64,000 nt of DNA from Sulfuricella denitrificans skB26 (GCF_000297055.2 NC_022357.1:2820501-2884500); one strand, 5' to 3'; shown: positions 55,501 through 63,540, numbered from the stretch's first letter. Notes: generated by a model not told the origin, from the letters alone. Numbers and translations: made by a program.

Positions 55501-58500
55501 CTGAACGAGCCGAGCAGAGCGCGGTTGGCATTATCCTGGTTCCACACACCTTTCAAGCGGATATCGCCACTGCTGGCCAATACAGTCTGGCCGAAACCAT
55601 TGAGCGCCACCTTGCCTTCAAGGTCGATCCATTGCGCCGCGACGTTCAAGCGGGCGGAGCCACCCTGCACCTTGGGCAAGGCCTGGTATTTTGGATTGCT
55701 GTTGGCGATGCCGACATAGCCGCTGCTCAGGTTGACCGTCTTGCCATTGGCCGCAACGATAGTGGGTGCATCCAGCTGGATGCTGCGCGCCGTTTGCAGC
55801 GTGACGTCGCCGTCGAAGCTCACCGCATCTTTCGCTTGCAGCGCAATCTGCGCAAACCCACCGTTCATCAGGCTATCGGCCGCCACCTTGCCTTTGCCGT
55901 TGAGGTTTGCCGCATCGATAACATCCCCCGCTTTGAGTCCTGCGGGCACAAAACCACCCTGTTGCGACACGACCACCTGACGGTCCGCACCAGGATAAGA
56001 GGTCACTCCCGAGCTAAACACAAAAGACGGATCATAATTATCTCCACGATCCACCTTCAGGCTGAAAGCCCCCCCCAGCGCACCGGTGCCGCCCGCTTTG
56101 CCGAGCATGCCACCATCCAGCAACGTTCCCTCGCTCGCGACAATATTGATCGCACCCGCATTGCTGGCCACTTCCATACGCTGGTAAGCAGACCTGCCAC
56201 CAGCTCCGCGCAGCACGTCCACAGCCCCGCTGGTGCCGGACACGTCGATCAGCGAACCTTCCTCGGTGACCACATAACCTTTATTCGCAGTAATCGTAAC
56301 CTGCCCGCCGTCGAGGATTTCGCCCTGGCGCTGGCCGTTGTCCTTGACCAGCGTGTTGTCAAAACCGCGGCTCAGCAATTGCGCGTCTTGTCCCAGCCAG
56401 ATGGATTGGTTCGGCAGGAACCCATAGGCATCGTCGCTTCCTGAGCCTGGCGTTCCCAGCAGGGTCAGTCCGATCGATCCGGCAGCCGCGGTGAGTGTCC
56501 CATCCACCGTCATTTGCCGACCGGCGTTCAAGTTGATGCTACCGCCGGCATCCACCGCAATCCTGGCGCCCTTCTGCATGTCCAGATTGCCGTAGAGCTG
56601 GCTGCTGGCTAAGAAAGTCAGGCTGCCTGGCTTGCGTAATGGGTCAGGCAGCAATTCGCGATGGCTGATGGTGGCCATGCTGCGCCCAGTTGTAGTCGCA
56701 CGGAATTGCGGATTGATCACCAGGCTCTCTGCCATGCCCTGGATTGCCGATCCGGCGGCGATATTCAGCCCGTCCGTGCCGTTGACCTTAATCTTGGAAA
56801 AACCGCCCTGGTTGAAGAAAGACGTGGAAAGGGCCAAGTCACCCGGCTGTCCGGCAGCGCCGATTTGCACCTTGCCGGTGCTCAAGCTCAAAGATCCGCC
56901 TTTGCCCAAGGCGTACCCATACAGGTTTCCTGTGGTCAGCGTAGTGGCATTGCGCTCTGTCGCAGGGAGTCCGGCACCACTGGTGATATCGATGGAACCC
57001 GCGTCGCCCTTGCCCGCCAACACGCCCTTGGCATCGACCCAGCCGCCACCGGAAACATCGAGTGTGCTACCAGGCTGCAGCAAGACATCTTTCAACGACC
57101 TGATGACAATCGAACCGCCTTTTGTCAGCACGGGGTCACCAGCTACGCCACCCGTGCGGATAGCGTCATAATCGTTGACCCAGCCGCCGCTTGCATTCAG
57201 CGTCCCACTGACGGAAACCGTATTGCCACTGCCTGCTGTCTGACCAAAAACGTCGCGCGATTGCAGCATAATGCTGCCGGATTGAACATCGATATTGCCC
57301 GCCACTGCCACTTCCCGGCCAACCAGGCTGACACTGCCGCCGGGCGCATTCAGCGTGAGACCCGACGCCAGATCGATCTTGCCATTGCTATATACCGCTA
57401 GATTGGCGACGGCGTCCTTGCCGATCAGTCCGGCGGCAAGTTGCACCTGGCCGGTACGCTCCGCCGACAGCGCGGTGTCGGCAACGAATCCATCCGGCAA
57501 CGGCACGGCTTGCGCCACGAAACTCACTGACGATGTTTTGAAATCCGGATTGGCTTGCGTTGCCTGCGCATCATCGCCGACGATAAGGGTGCCGCCGTTT
57601 GGCAACATCTTATGCAGTGTTTTGTAAGGCGCATTGGCAAGGTCAATGGAGTAAGGCTGGCGCTGATAGATACCGGCTGTGGTCTTGCCGATGACCGTAC
57701 CTTCCATCGTCATTGAGGGAGCGATGAACTGCAGCGTTCCGGCGTTCTTGCCTTCTACGTAACCTTGCGTGAATTGGCCGCGTGCAGCCAGGGTTGACAC
57801 CCAGCTTTCCGTTACGCCCCACTTGGCATAGTCGCGCGTAATAGTGCCGGCGATCCCCTCGTAGAACCGATCCGGCGTTGCCTCGCTGATGTCGTAAATC
57901 TTGTCTTGCGAAACTAGTTTGGTGGTATTGAGATAACCGTCCAGGTAACGCAGCGACCCGCCGGACAGGTTTACCGTCGCGCCCTGGCGAACCACGATGT
58001 CACCTTCGGAAGTCATTTTTACCGTACCGCCCGCCGCGGTGCGTTCGGCCACGGTACGACCTATTCCTGCTTCGTAACCGGAATAATCCCCCAACGGCGT
58101 TCCCTTGGTGATATCCACGCTAATGGTCTTGCCGCGCAGGGGGCCGCTGTTCTGCAATGGGGAATCTTTCAGCACGCTGCCGTAAAGATCGACTTTAACC
58201 AGGTTGCGTTCAATCGCCACCTCTACATTCTGCGTGCCTGACACATCGATAGCACTGCTGCCATCCAGATACACGCGGCTGGCATTGGCTGCCGACCCGG
58301 CAACGGAAATCTTCGGATTGGACGGATTTTCCAGCGCGGTCAGTCTGACCTCTCCGCCAGCCGCCACAATACGGCTGCCCTCCAGCATCTGAACCTTCCC
58401 GCCCATCACTTCAACGCGCGAGGCATAAAATGCCTGCTCGTCCGGACTGGTTGTTGCATCGCCAAGGTCTGGCGTCACTTCGGTCACGCTGTTCGGTCCT

Positions 58501-59462
58501 TGCAGGGTCACTGTCCCGGTACGCGTAGCCGTCACGGTTTTGTTGCCGCTACCGTCGTTGGAAGTGGCGACTGCCTGCACCGTATCCCTGGCCAGCAAGC
58601 GGATCGAGCCATTCGAGTTGACCGAAGTCGTGGCTGTAATCCTGCCCTGCTGGTTCACCGCCAAGCCGGCCAGCGTCACATTACCGCGCGCCGCGATGAT
58701 CTGGCCCAGGTTCTGGTTGCTGGCGCTGCCGCCGTTATCCACCTCGACCAGCAACCCGCGCAGCCCGGGGTCGGTGTCCGGCGAAGGCGCCAGGTACACC
58801 TTGCTGCCTGCGGCAAGAATGGTTTGACCATCCGGCGTGGTAATCACGCCGTTGTTTTCCACCTTCGGCGCGAACAGCATGATCTTGCCGCCGGACAGCG
58901 AGTTCAGTTGGGCGCCCGCCTCGACTCTGACCAGACCATCCGGAATAGACCCACCGGCGAACACCGGATTGCCATCCGTGATGGCGCCTATGCCCTTGTT
59001 GAAAATCTCATCGCTGATATCCAGGGTGGACGCCACCAGGGTATGCACGTTGGTCTGCGCCCCCTTGTCGAACAAGATGCCATTATTGTTGATCAGGTAA
59101 ACTTGGCCGTTGGCGTTCAACGCGCCCTGGATCACGCTCGGATTCTGGTCGTAGATACGATTCAACGCGACAGCCGATGCGCCCGGCTGGACGAAATTCA
59201 CCGAACTGCCGTTGGCGATGTTGAAGCTTTGCCAGTTGAGTATCGCTCTCTGACTGGCCTGGTTGATCGTCAACTGGTTCAACCCCTGACTGAGAGTAGC
59301 GCTACCGCTGCCCAGCCAGTTGGCGCTGGCCACGGGCAAGGTGCCTGGTGCAAGCAGTTGCGCGGCATAGGCAGTCGAGCAGCTGAGTGCGCCACAAGCC
59401 AGCAACACGATCAGGCTGCTTGCTGAACGACGCTCCATTACCAGATATTTATAGCCCGCCAT
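49509..59462 (-). CDS. Giant filamentous-hemagglutinin-like TpsA exoprotein
   Basis: A 3317-residue exoprotein. The signal region (MAGYKYLVMERRSASSLIVL) is followed by a TPS domain over about residues 35-165 (NQASQRAILNWQSFNIANGS, VALNRIYDQNPSVIQGALNA, GQVYLINNNGILFDKGA). The rest is a beta-helix of GGxV/ItI-type repeats, with DUF3739-like LPAGIYTLLPARYALLPGAF near residue 1550. I saw no cysteine beyond the signal region, usual for TPS exoproteins. The C-terminus is FRQAFLNVEVIGFGD, with no toxin domain recognised. A GGAG site precedes ATG 59462. It lies 12 bases after tpsB. The likely role is adhesion or matrix formation. Confidence 0.92.
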   Translation of the reverse strand: MAGYKYLVMERRSASSLIVLLACGALSCSTAYAAQLLAPGTLPVASANWLGSGSATLSQGLNQLTINQASQRAILNWQSFNIANGSSVNFVQPGASAVALNRIYDQNPSVIQGALNANGQVYLINNNGILFDKGAQTNVHTLVASTLDISDEIFNKGIGAITDGNPVFAGGSIPDGLVRVEAGAQLNSLSGGKIMLFAPKVENNGVITTPDGQTILAAGSKVYLAPSPDTDPGLRGLLVEVDNGGSASNQNLGQIIAARGNVTLAGLAVNQQGRITATTSVNSNGSIRLLARDTVQAVATSNDGSGNKTVTATRTGTVTLQGPNSVTEVTPDLGDATTSPDEQAFYASRVEVMGGKVQMLEGSRIVAAGGEVRLTALENPSNPKISVAGSAANASRVYLDGSSAIDVSGTQNVEVAIERNLVKVDLYGSVLKDSPLQNSGPLRGKTISVDITKGTPLGDYSGYEAGIGRTVAERTAAGGTVKMTSEGDIVVRQGATVNLSGGSLRYLDGYLNTTKLVSQDKIYDISEATPDRFYEGIAGTITRDYAKWGVTESWVSTLAARGQFTQGYVEGKNAGTLQFIAPSMTMEGTVIGKTTAGIYQRQPYSIDLANAPYKTLHKMLPNGGTLIVGDDAQATQANPDFKTSSVSFVAQAVPLPDGFVADTALSAERTGQVQLAAGLIGKDAVANLAVYSNGKIDLASGLTLNAPGGSVSLVGREVAVAGNIDVQSGSIMLQSRDVFGQTAGSGNTVSVSGTLNASGGWVNDYDAIRTGGVAGDPVLTKGGSIVIRSLKDVLLQPGSTLDVSGGGWVDAKGVLAGKGDAGSIDITSGAGLPATERNATTLTTGNLYGYALGKGGSLSLSTGKVQIGAAGQPGDLALSTSFFNQGGFSKIKVNGTDGLNIAAGSAIQGMAESLVINPQFRATTTGRSMATISHRELLPDPLRKPGSLTFLASSQLYGNLDMQKGARIAVDAGGSINLNAGRQMTVDGTLTAAAGSIGLTLLGTPGSGSDDAYGFLPNQSIWLGQDAQLLSRGFDNTLVKDNGQRQGEILDGGQVTITANKGYVVTEEGSLIDVSGTSGAVDVLRGAGGRSAYQRMEVASNAGAINIVASEGTLLDGGMLGKAGGTGALGGAFSLKVDRGDNYDPSFVFSSGVTSYPGADRQVVVSQQGGFVPAGLKAGDVIDAANLNGKGKVAADSLMNGGFAQIALQAKDAVSFDGDVTLQTARSIQLDAPTIVAANGKTVNLSSGYVGIANSNPKYQALPKVQGGSARLNVAAQWIDLEGKVALNGFGQTVLASSGDIRLKGVWNQDNANRALLGSFSTAGDLEMRARQVYPTTLSEFEIAIAGNPAGTLHIAANGSDTPVLAAGGKLTLSAPNIVQDGVLKAPLGEIVLSADNSLTLGSASITSVSAEGQVIPFGMTSNGKDWQYALDGSTNLSITTPPEKRVTLDGNDINIKNGARVDLSGGGDLYAYEFIPGPPGRSVDILDASYSSNSYAVMPGLKGAYAPYDTQYSAGSSLKPGDSVYLSAANGLPAGIYTLLPARYALLPGAFLVQSVSGYRDMRPQQKVNLADGTQIVAGYRTVTDQLNDAARLSGFALRSGADIKKEAEYQQSTASQFFAQQAQLNGTAVPRLPVDAGQLVLAPHNTLALQGDPLKANHDGGRGAIVDVDVNNLFIGDGTNTGPVGYVSIDATTLTRLNAESVLLGGTRKTATDGVEINVDSDHVVVANSVEHALKAPEIILVARDKITVNAGSDIEGAGSAGSSQDLIVGRGGNGDGALLRVAAGDHVEVKRENVQRAAGTLDVGSNVLLAGTSITLDATLDTVSKADLQLAGGSLSLGAGRISLGDTPVGTSGLALSGAKLAELGSLTGLYLKSYSSIDFYGNLELGTGQSSIQHLALDAGSLRGFGNAGNSATLAAGDIALHNSSTPNAEVAAAAGSALNLQSLHGITLAEGNQHVSGFGSMNLATGGDVNGHGTGALLVDGDLNLQAARITADSKSDQKWTATGKVQISQPATAGASAQAAPIGGKLAISGQRVVSQGNIELAAGLLSLSATGSGADDNVTLAAGSKTSAAGVAKNFAGLNVFAPGGQIKLASSNGNVDVQNGATVDVSGAADGGDAGTLQASAVNGQVLLSGELKGGAASGARLGSYTQDTKTLANFSALNTVLEAGKFNEQRDIRIRQGDVEVAAGDSVHARQFSLAADAGKVDISGQVDASGDKGGQLRIAARDNVTLHNGGSLKANGTTGKGGTVELSTASGTLKVENDAHIGVSGASGNAASDGGQVVLRAPRTEGNNVGITLGSGVVSGAREVIAEAFKVYDGISSVGTTTGSGKLNINTVKTEISNFMANAAAVEAQLGNNAQLRAGIEVRASGDLALVNDWDLSSWHADGRPVMLTMRAAGDLNINSNLSDGFSSAATTATLGSGASAFYRLVSGADMSAANLLANQSKLVLDSSGKGNLNVASGKLVRTGTGSIAMAAGRNLVLGSDSSVVYTAGEKADTVSNFAVPASSNYARNGGNLTMAAQGDINGAVNKQLITEWLHRQGQLNSNGSFKKNTSWWLRYDQFKQGVGALGGGDVKIAAGGNVSNLDAVAPTTGRVSGTSASDASMDIQGGGDLSVRAGGDILSGTYYVARGVGTIAAEGGIISGRTASDGTPIHTVLALADGRFDVTALHDLQLETIVNPTMVAQGKSQGIQPPIKPKSFFLTYSPDSKASLLSVAGNASLFNDVDALQKTLPDLKFGISTDNEANAMAIYPGNLSVSALQGNIDVNKQFTLSPSSTGNLNLLAAGNIAINGNINLSDADPNLSGADPTLLPNALNPTDTYNGLDKKLFPTPELYSIKYGVHAHTPVHAGDHVPARIVALNGALVSANEAALFLSKPAQIEAGRDIVDLNLYGQNLAAGDVTSIRAGRDIAYVDPYNANGKLLGNSRTIRLDGPGRLELSAGRNIDLGNSVGVVTQGNLNNPALSDQGADIAVMAGVNGSPDYSGFAAKYGLNSVSGYTPELAQTFFTQLTQAGTEHNAGKDGSVDSSGQAMGYQRGYDAIAKLFPGNDYKGDLNLFFSQIKTFRGGNIDLFVPGGKINAGLANIPTELYGAKNATHEENHIPVPDNSLLAGITGIVTQKGGSVRSMSKGDFLVNSSRVMTLYGDDILLWSSEGNIDAGKGAKTALSVPPPIITTKSDGTTTVEYRGATTGSGIRAMITGGDKNPDDVSVNLIAPKGSVNAGDAGIGSVGNINIAAQFVRGADNIQANGATTGVPVASTGSLAAGLTGVSGQAADAGKSGADAAQAMAQQKPQDSFRQAFLNVEVIGFGD

Positions 59463-59474
59463 GATCCACTCCGA

Positions 59475-61055
59475 TCAGAATTCGTATTGCATCTTGAAAT
59501 GCGTCCGCGGATCGCCGCTGCGAGTATTCGTGGTGTCTTTGAACGGCCAACCCACATCGAGCGACGCGGTGAGATGCTGCATCGCCTTGAGACGCATGCC
59601 GATACCTACGCTAGACAAAATAAAACGCGCAGTCTGCTGCGGCAGAGTGTCTTTCACGCGGAGCACCGCGCCTTCGGTAAACGCCAGAAAGCGCAGTTCA
59701 TCGATGCTGTCCGGCAGGCCTTTGGCCAAGGAAGGTGTACGCAACTCCAGTCCACCCTGCAGAGCGTCATCCCCCAGTGCTTCCGATTCGAGGTAGCCGC
59801 GCACGCTCTCGGCGCCGCCTGCGCTGAACTGCTCGTTGCTGATCAGCGGCATGTTCGCCAACTGCCAGCCCAGCTTGGCGACCAGGCTGAATTCGTCATA
59901 TAGCTTGCGGGTATGGGTCAGATCCGCCTTGAGGTAAAAATAATTTGGCTGCGCCTTGTAGCGTTTGTTTTCGAATTCGCCATACGTATCGCCGATGCCG
60001 CGCATGGCAAAGTTGGCGCTGGCATTGGCCTGGGTTTGAGATTCCCGGTCCTGCAGCGTAGCGTTATAGGCCAGCGTGAATGGCACATAGCTGATAGGCG
60101 TTTTAGAACTGTCCGCTCCTTGCAGCACAAGGTTTTCCTTGAAGCTCTTGTAATCGGCGCCCAGGCTGATCGAGTGAAATAAATTCTCGCGTGCCGGCAA
60201 CGGCACAATGCGGCGTATGCCGTAAATATCACCTGAGCCCAGCACCGACAGGCCGCCCACTACCGCGACGTTGCTCCGCGAGCGAACGGCATATAGTGCC
60301 AGCATGTCGCCATTGGTTGCCCAGGGCATCACATAGGTCGCGGACAGCACTTTGGCTTCATCCACATTCTCCGGCGCGGTCTGGAACTGCAGGGCAAGAC
60401 TGTGCTCGCGTTGCCACAAGTTGTCGTAGCGCACCATACCGCTCAGTCGCAACGGCGTGGTATTGCCACTCTTCCTGTTGTTGAGCTCGAGGTTGCCATG
60501 GAGGGGAAGCTGGTCGTCCACCTTGAGATCCACCTCGACCGTGCCCGGCGTTCTGCCCGGCTTGAGCACCGGCGTCACGCGCCGGTCCGGCGTGGTGTTG
60601 ACGGCGGCGATCTGCTTCTGCACATCCGGGAAATACGGCACGCTGCCTTCGGCCAATTCCGGCGTTTTATCGCGAATGCGACCCTGCGAAAAATAATGTG
60701 AGCCGACCACGCGCGTGCGCGCCACTTTGCCCTCGGTGACTTGCAGCGTGACCAGTCCGCTTTCGACCTTTTGTTCCGGAATATCCACCAGAACAGTCAG
60801 ATAACCGGCATCGCGATACACCTTCTCCAGGTTCTCGCGCGCGTGCTCGATATCGTCGACCGACCTGGATTCTCCCAGGTAGGGATAGACCGCATCCTCG
60901 ATCGCCAGGGATGGCAGAACAGTATTCCCCCGGACCTGAAATTCCATCACGTCGAAACGCCGCCCGTCGTCCTTGGCGGCAGGCGTTTCTTCAGCCTTCA
61001 ATGGCATCGCCCACACCAGGCTGACCAGCAAAACACACAGTACACGCGTCATCAT
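59475..61055 (-). CDS. TpsB/FhaC-type two-partner secretion outer-membrane transporter
   Basis: A 526-residue Omp85-superfamily transporter. Signal peptide (VLCVLLVSLVWAMPLKA) is followed by a POTRA domain (residues about 35-110: FDVMEFQVRGNTVLPSLAIE, VYRDAGYLTVLVDIPEQ). A second POTRA-like segment (VEVDLKVDDQLPLHGNLELN) leads to the 16-strand barrel. The lid-loop motif VRGY occurs in GAESVRGYLESEALGDD near residue 420. It ends HFKMQYEF with terminal Phe. It secretes the adjacent TpsA in one direction through its barrel. Confidence 0.93.
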   Translation of the reverse strand: MMTRVLCVLLVSLVWAMPLKAEETPAAKDDGRRFDVMEFQVRGNTVLPSLAIEDAVYPYLGESRSVDDIEHARENLEKVYRDAGYLTVLVDIPEQKVESGLVTLQVTEGKVARTRVVGSHYFSQGRIRDKTPELAEGSVPYFPDVQKQIAAVNTTPDRRVTPVLKPGRTPGTVEVDLKVDDQLPLHGNLELNNRKSGNTTPLRLSGMVRYDNLWQREHSLALQFQTAPENVDEAKVLSATYVMPWATNGDMLALYAVRSRSNVAVVGGLSVLGSGDIYGIRRIVPLPARENLFHSISLGADYKSFKENLVLQGADSSKTPISYVPFTLAYNATLQDRESQTQANASANFAMRGIGDTYGEFENKRYKAQPNYFYLKADLTHTRKLYDEFSLVAKLGWQLANMPLISNEQFSAGGAESVRGYLESEALGDDALQGGLELRTPSLAKGLPDSIDELRFLAFTEGAVLRVKDTLPQQTARFILSSVGIGMRLKAMQHLTASLDVGWPFKDTTNTRSGDPRTHFKMQYEF

Positions 61056-61106
61056 TATTCTTGAATTTTCCTCTGCGGTTATTTATCCATCCTGCTGCCA
61101 AGACGG

Positions 61107-61143
61107 ATAAAAAACCGGGCCGGCCTAGAAACTGGCCGACCCG
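61107..61143 (-). terminator. Rho-independent terminator after the PstS-like gene
   Basis: On the minus strand GGGTCGGCC pairs with GGCCGGCCC over an AGTTTCTA loop, followed by GGTTTTTTAT. The stem has one G-T/G-C irregularity. It lies about 60 bases after the binding-protein stop and about 50 bases before the tpsB start, so tpsB-tpsA probably has its own promoter or depends on read-through. Confidence 0.8.
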
Positions 61144-61199
61144 TAACCGTTGCAGGGGGCGGAACAGCACCGCTCTCTGCAACAGGGATGAACTACTTA

Positions 61200-62435
61200 T
61201 TAATAGAACAATATGGTCGGCTGGCAGGTGTTGTTCAGCTTGGTACCCTTCATGACTTGACCAACTGGGTAAGCAGTTTGATCATAGTTGGTTGGCAATG
61301 CAGCTACGCCTTTCAGAGCAGACAGAACGGCAGGGTTGCCCGAGCGTACGATGAAGTCCGACAGGAAAGAGGCTTTAAGGCCAGACGGTGCAGCCACACC
61401 GTTCACCGTGGTATTGCGGTACTGAATGGTTTGCTCAACGAAGTAGTCATACAAACCGGCAGTAGCATTACCCACAGTTGGCGCAATGCCGTCAATGGAA
61501 ACATGATGCCAGTTGTCTGTACCAGCCGGTACGCTTTCGGTGGAAAGAATGCCGACGGCCATTTTGCCGGCAGCAAAGTCAGCATTCAGGCCAGATTTCA
61601 CGCCACCTGAGGCTGAGTTTTCCACCACAGTGAAGCCACCAGGGGTGGTGAAGGACGCGTCAGCCAAGGGCAGAAAACCGTTTGCAACGCATGGGAAACC
61701 ACCGAAGAAGGCATTGGCGCCTGCCTGGGTGCCAGAGCCATTCACGCGGCGTTCAACGGTGATAGGGCCGGACAGGGAAGCATCAACCTGGCTCCAGTCT
61801 TGATACGTACCGGTCAAAATACTGGTCAACTGGGCACGGCTCAGGCTGGTCAAAGGCATGTTGTTGGTAACTGCGATACCCATGATCACGGCGTTCTGGC
61901 TAGCTACGGTCAACTTGGCACGCTCTGCGTCGGTCAACTGGCTATCGCCAGTAGCTACGTTGTTACCTACAAACATTTTTGGCTCCACATCGGAAACACC
62001 TGCATCCGGCACGGCATTCACCGTGTTGGCGCACTTGTAGGTAGCAGCAGGGTAAACCGCACTAACGACAGCGGCACAGCCACCGTCGATTGCCATGCGG
62101 CTGATTGCTTCAGCACGCGCTACAGGGTTCACGCCCCACACCGAACCGCCTTTGGCGCGGTTGTGGACCAGCACTTTTTTGCCCGCAATGACCGTACCAA
62201 CTTTGCCCGTACCGAAGTAAGCGCGATAATCCTTGCCGCTGGAAGCGGTGTCATAAAACACATCGATGGTGCCGGCAGTCATCATGCCCTCGACGATAGC
62301 GCCGAGAGTCAGTTGCTGTGCGGAAGCGCCGGAAATAAACACTTCCAGGTCAGGGGTAACGGAAGGAGCATGGGCCAGGGCTTGGCCAGCAGCCAGCGCC
62401 ATTGCGCAGGCCAGGGAGATTTTGGTCAGTTTCAT
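61200..62435 (-). CDS. PstS-like periplasmic substrate-binding protein
   Basis: A 411-residue protein with a signal peptide (LACAMALAAGQALA-HAPSV). It then has DLEVFISGASAQQLTLGAIV, close to the PstS-type opening with a ligand-binding Ser/Ala cluster. Other matching elements are MGIAVTNNMPLTSLSRAQLT near residue 185, ILTGTYQDWSQVDASLSGPI near 207, RRVNGSGTQAGANAFFGG near 230 and KMAVGILSTESVPAGTDNWH near 295. SGTQ is the usual PstS SGT motif. Phosphate binding is possible but the acidic ligand residue cannot be placed. No ABC permease is near, so it may be a stand-alone or surface-associated binder. An AAAGGAAAC site precedes the ATG. Confidence 0.8.
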   Translation of the reverse strand: MKLTKISLACAMALAAGQALAHAPSVTPDLEVFISGASAQQLTLGAIVEGMMTAGTIDVFYDTASSGKDYRAYFGTGKVGTVIAGKKVLVHNRAKGGSVWGVNPVARAEAISRMAIDGGCAAVVSAVYPAATYKCANTVNAVPDAGVSDVEPKMFVGNNVATGDSQLTDAERAKLTVASQNAVIMGIAVTNNMPLTSLSRAQLTSILTGTYQDWSQVDASLSGPITVERRVNGSGTQAGANAFFGGFPCVANGFLPLADASFTTPGGFTVVENSASGGVKSGLNADFAAGKMAVGILSTESVPAGTDNWHHVSIDGIAPTVGNATAGLYDYFVEQTIQYRNTTVNGVAAPSGLKASFLSDFIVRSGNPAVLSALKGVAALPTNYDQTAYPVGQVMKGTKLNNTCQPTILFY

Positions 62436-62480
62436 TTTGTTTCCTTTATTGAAGTTTCTATAAATTATGCGAAGTGATAA

Positions 62481-63263
62481 TTAGGCAGACTTGCGGCGGG
62501 CAACACCCACCATGCCGATCAGGCCTGAACCCAGCAACCACAGAGCAGCAGGTACCGGCACGGCAGCAACAGGTGCGGGGACGCTGTAGCTCAGATCGCC
62601 ATTGGAAGCCAGTGTCCAGGTACCGGCAGCCTGGGTTGCCTGGATTGATTTAAGCGCATTAGCTCCGATAGCGTTTACGCTGGTTTCCATGAGGAAAAAT
62701 CCCAGGCTGTTGCCAACGAGAGCGGTACTGTCAAATGAAGCTTTGCCAAGCCAGTTAGCCGCAAAACCATTTCCGAAGTAGGCAGCGCCATCAGCAAACA
62801 CAGCGGTGCTGGAACCATTTGCACTAGAAACATGCGTTCCAAACGCATTGTTTGCCTGCACATAACCATTAACTCCAGACATGCCAACAGTCAGCGAACT
62901 GTTTTTCGTGTTTTGTACCGTTGCCTGATCAGCGTTGGTAGTGGAAAGATAGTGCTGACCACCCACTGCAGTACCGCCAGTGCTATCAAGCGCAGCCACG
63001 TTCCAGCTCAGTCCGCTCAACGAAGCAAAAGCGCTTTGCAACAGCGCATCTGAAGCAAAGTTCAGGGAATAGCTGGTGGAAGAAAGGTTGGAACTAAAAT
63101 CACTCAAGGTGACACCCAGATCGCGGGTATAGGATACTTGTGCAACCGAGTCATACACGGACAGGAACAGCTCGCCGTTACCGGTGGTGCCATCGGCGAT
63201 AGAAGCTGCTGCCTGACCTGCGACTGCGAACATTGCTGCTGCTGCGATTAATTTCAATTTCAT
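62481..63263 (-). CDS. VPVPAA-CTERM (PEP-CTERM variant) surface protein
   Basis: A 260-residue protein starting MKLKLIAAAAMFAVAGQAAA (ATG 63263, with TTGGAGAAAAAC upstream). An in-frame ATG at 63365 would extend it by 34 residues but lacks a ribosome site and disrupts the signal peptide. The body is Ser/Thr/Ala-rich (SLNFASDALLQSAFASLSGL) with no recognised catalytic motif. The C-terminal sorting tail VPVPAALWLLGSGLIGMVGV is followed by ARRKSA. A c-di-GMP-I-like riboswitch lies in its leader. It ends 45 bases before the PstS-like gene. Confidence 0.88.
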   Translation of the reverse strand: MKLKLIAAAAMFAVAGQAAASIADGTTGNGELFLSVYDSVAQVSYTRDLGVTLSDFSSNLSSTSYSLNFASDALLQSAFASLSGLSWNVAALDSTGGTAVGGQHYLSTTNADQATVQNTKNSSLTVGMSGVNGYVQANNAFGTHVSSANGSSTAVFADGAAYFGNGFAANWLGKASFDSTALVGNSLGFFLMETSVNAIGANALKSIQATQAAGTWTLASNGDLSYSVPAPVAAVPVPAALWLLGSGLIGMVGVARRKSA

Positions 63264-63414
63264 GTTTTTCTCCAAATTAAAGTTAAGATCAATAGTTAAA
63301 CCAGCAAAATCCAACTCTGGGCGGCAGGCTTCGAGCATCAAGCCAGGGCTATTGCAGCCCCCCAAGTACCTGGCCCGACTGCCAGTTCCCTGCAGAATTA
63401 GGGGACATGACTGC

Positions 63415-63495
63415 GAACCTTTTCGATGGCGGCCCGGCTGTCTTGTTCTAAGACCCGTGGCTTTCCGACCCCGCCTCGCGACGGGTGTGGCTTAA
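63415..63495 (-). promoter_or_regulatory. Cyclic-di-GMP-I (GEMM) riboswitch-like aptamer
   Basis: On the minus strand GCCACACCCGTCGCGAGGCG is followed by GGGTCGGAAAGCCACGGG, TCTTAGAACAAGA and CAGCCGGGCCGCCATCGAA. This matches the GEMM-I layout: P2 hairpin with GNRA loop, the conserved GxAAAGCC joining segment, a CGGGTCTT/AAGACAGCCGGG P3 and a closing GCCxxCGA. It lies about 150 bases before the VPVPAA-CTERM start. The exact bases at the Vc2 G20/C92 positions, which set c-di-GMP against cGAMP preference, I could not align with certainty. Confidence 0.65.
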
Positions 63496-63540
63496 TCCTG
63501 AAAGTGTCCTGAACCTGGTTGCTGATTCAGACACAGGCAC

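Noticed and set aside
49548-59426. Many plus-strand frames of 60-350 codons opposite the giant TpsA gene
   Set aside because: They are shadows of the repetitive, GC-skewed tpsA coding sequence and show no family signatures.
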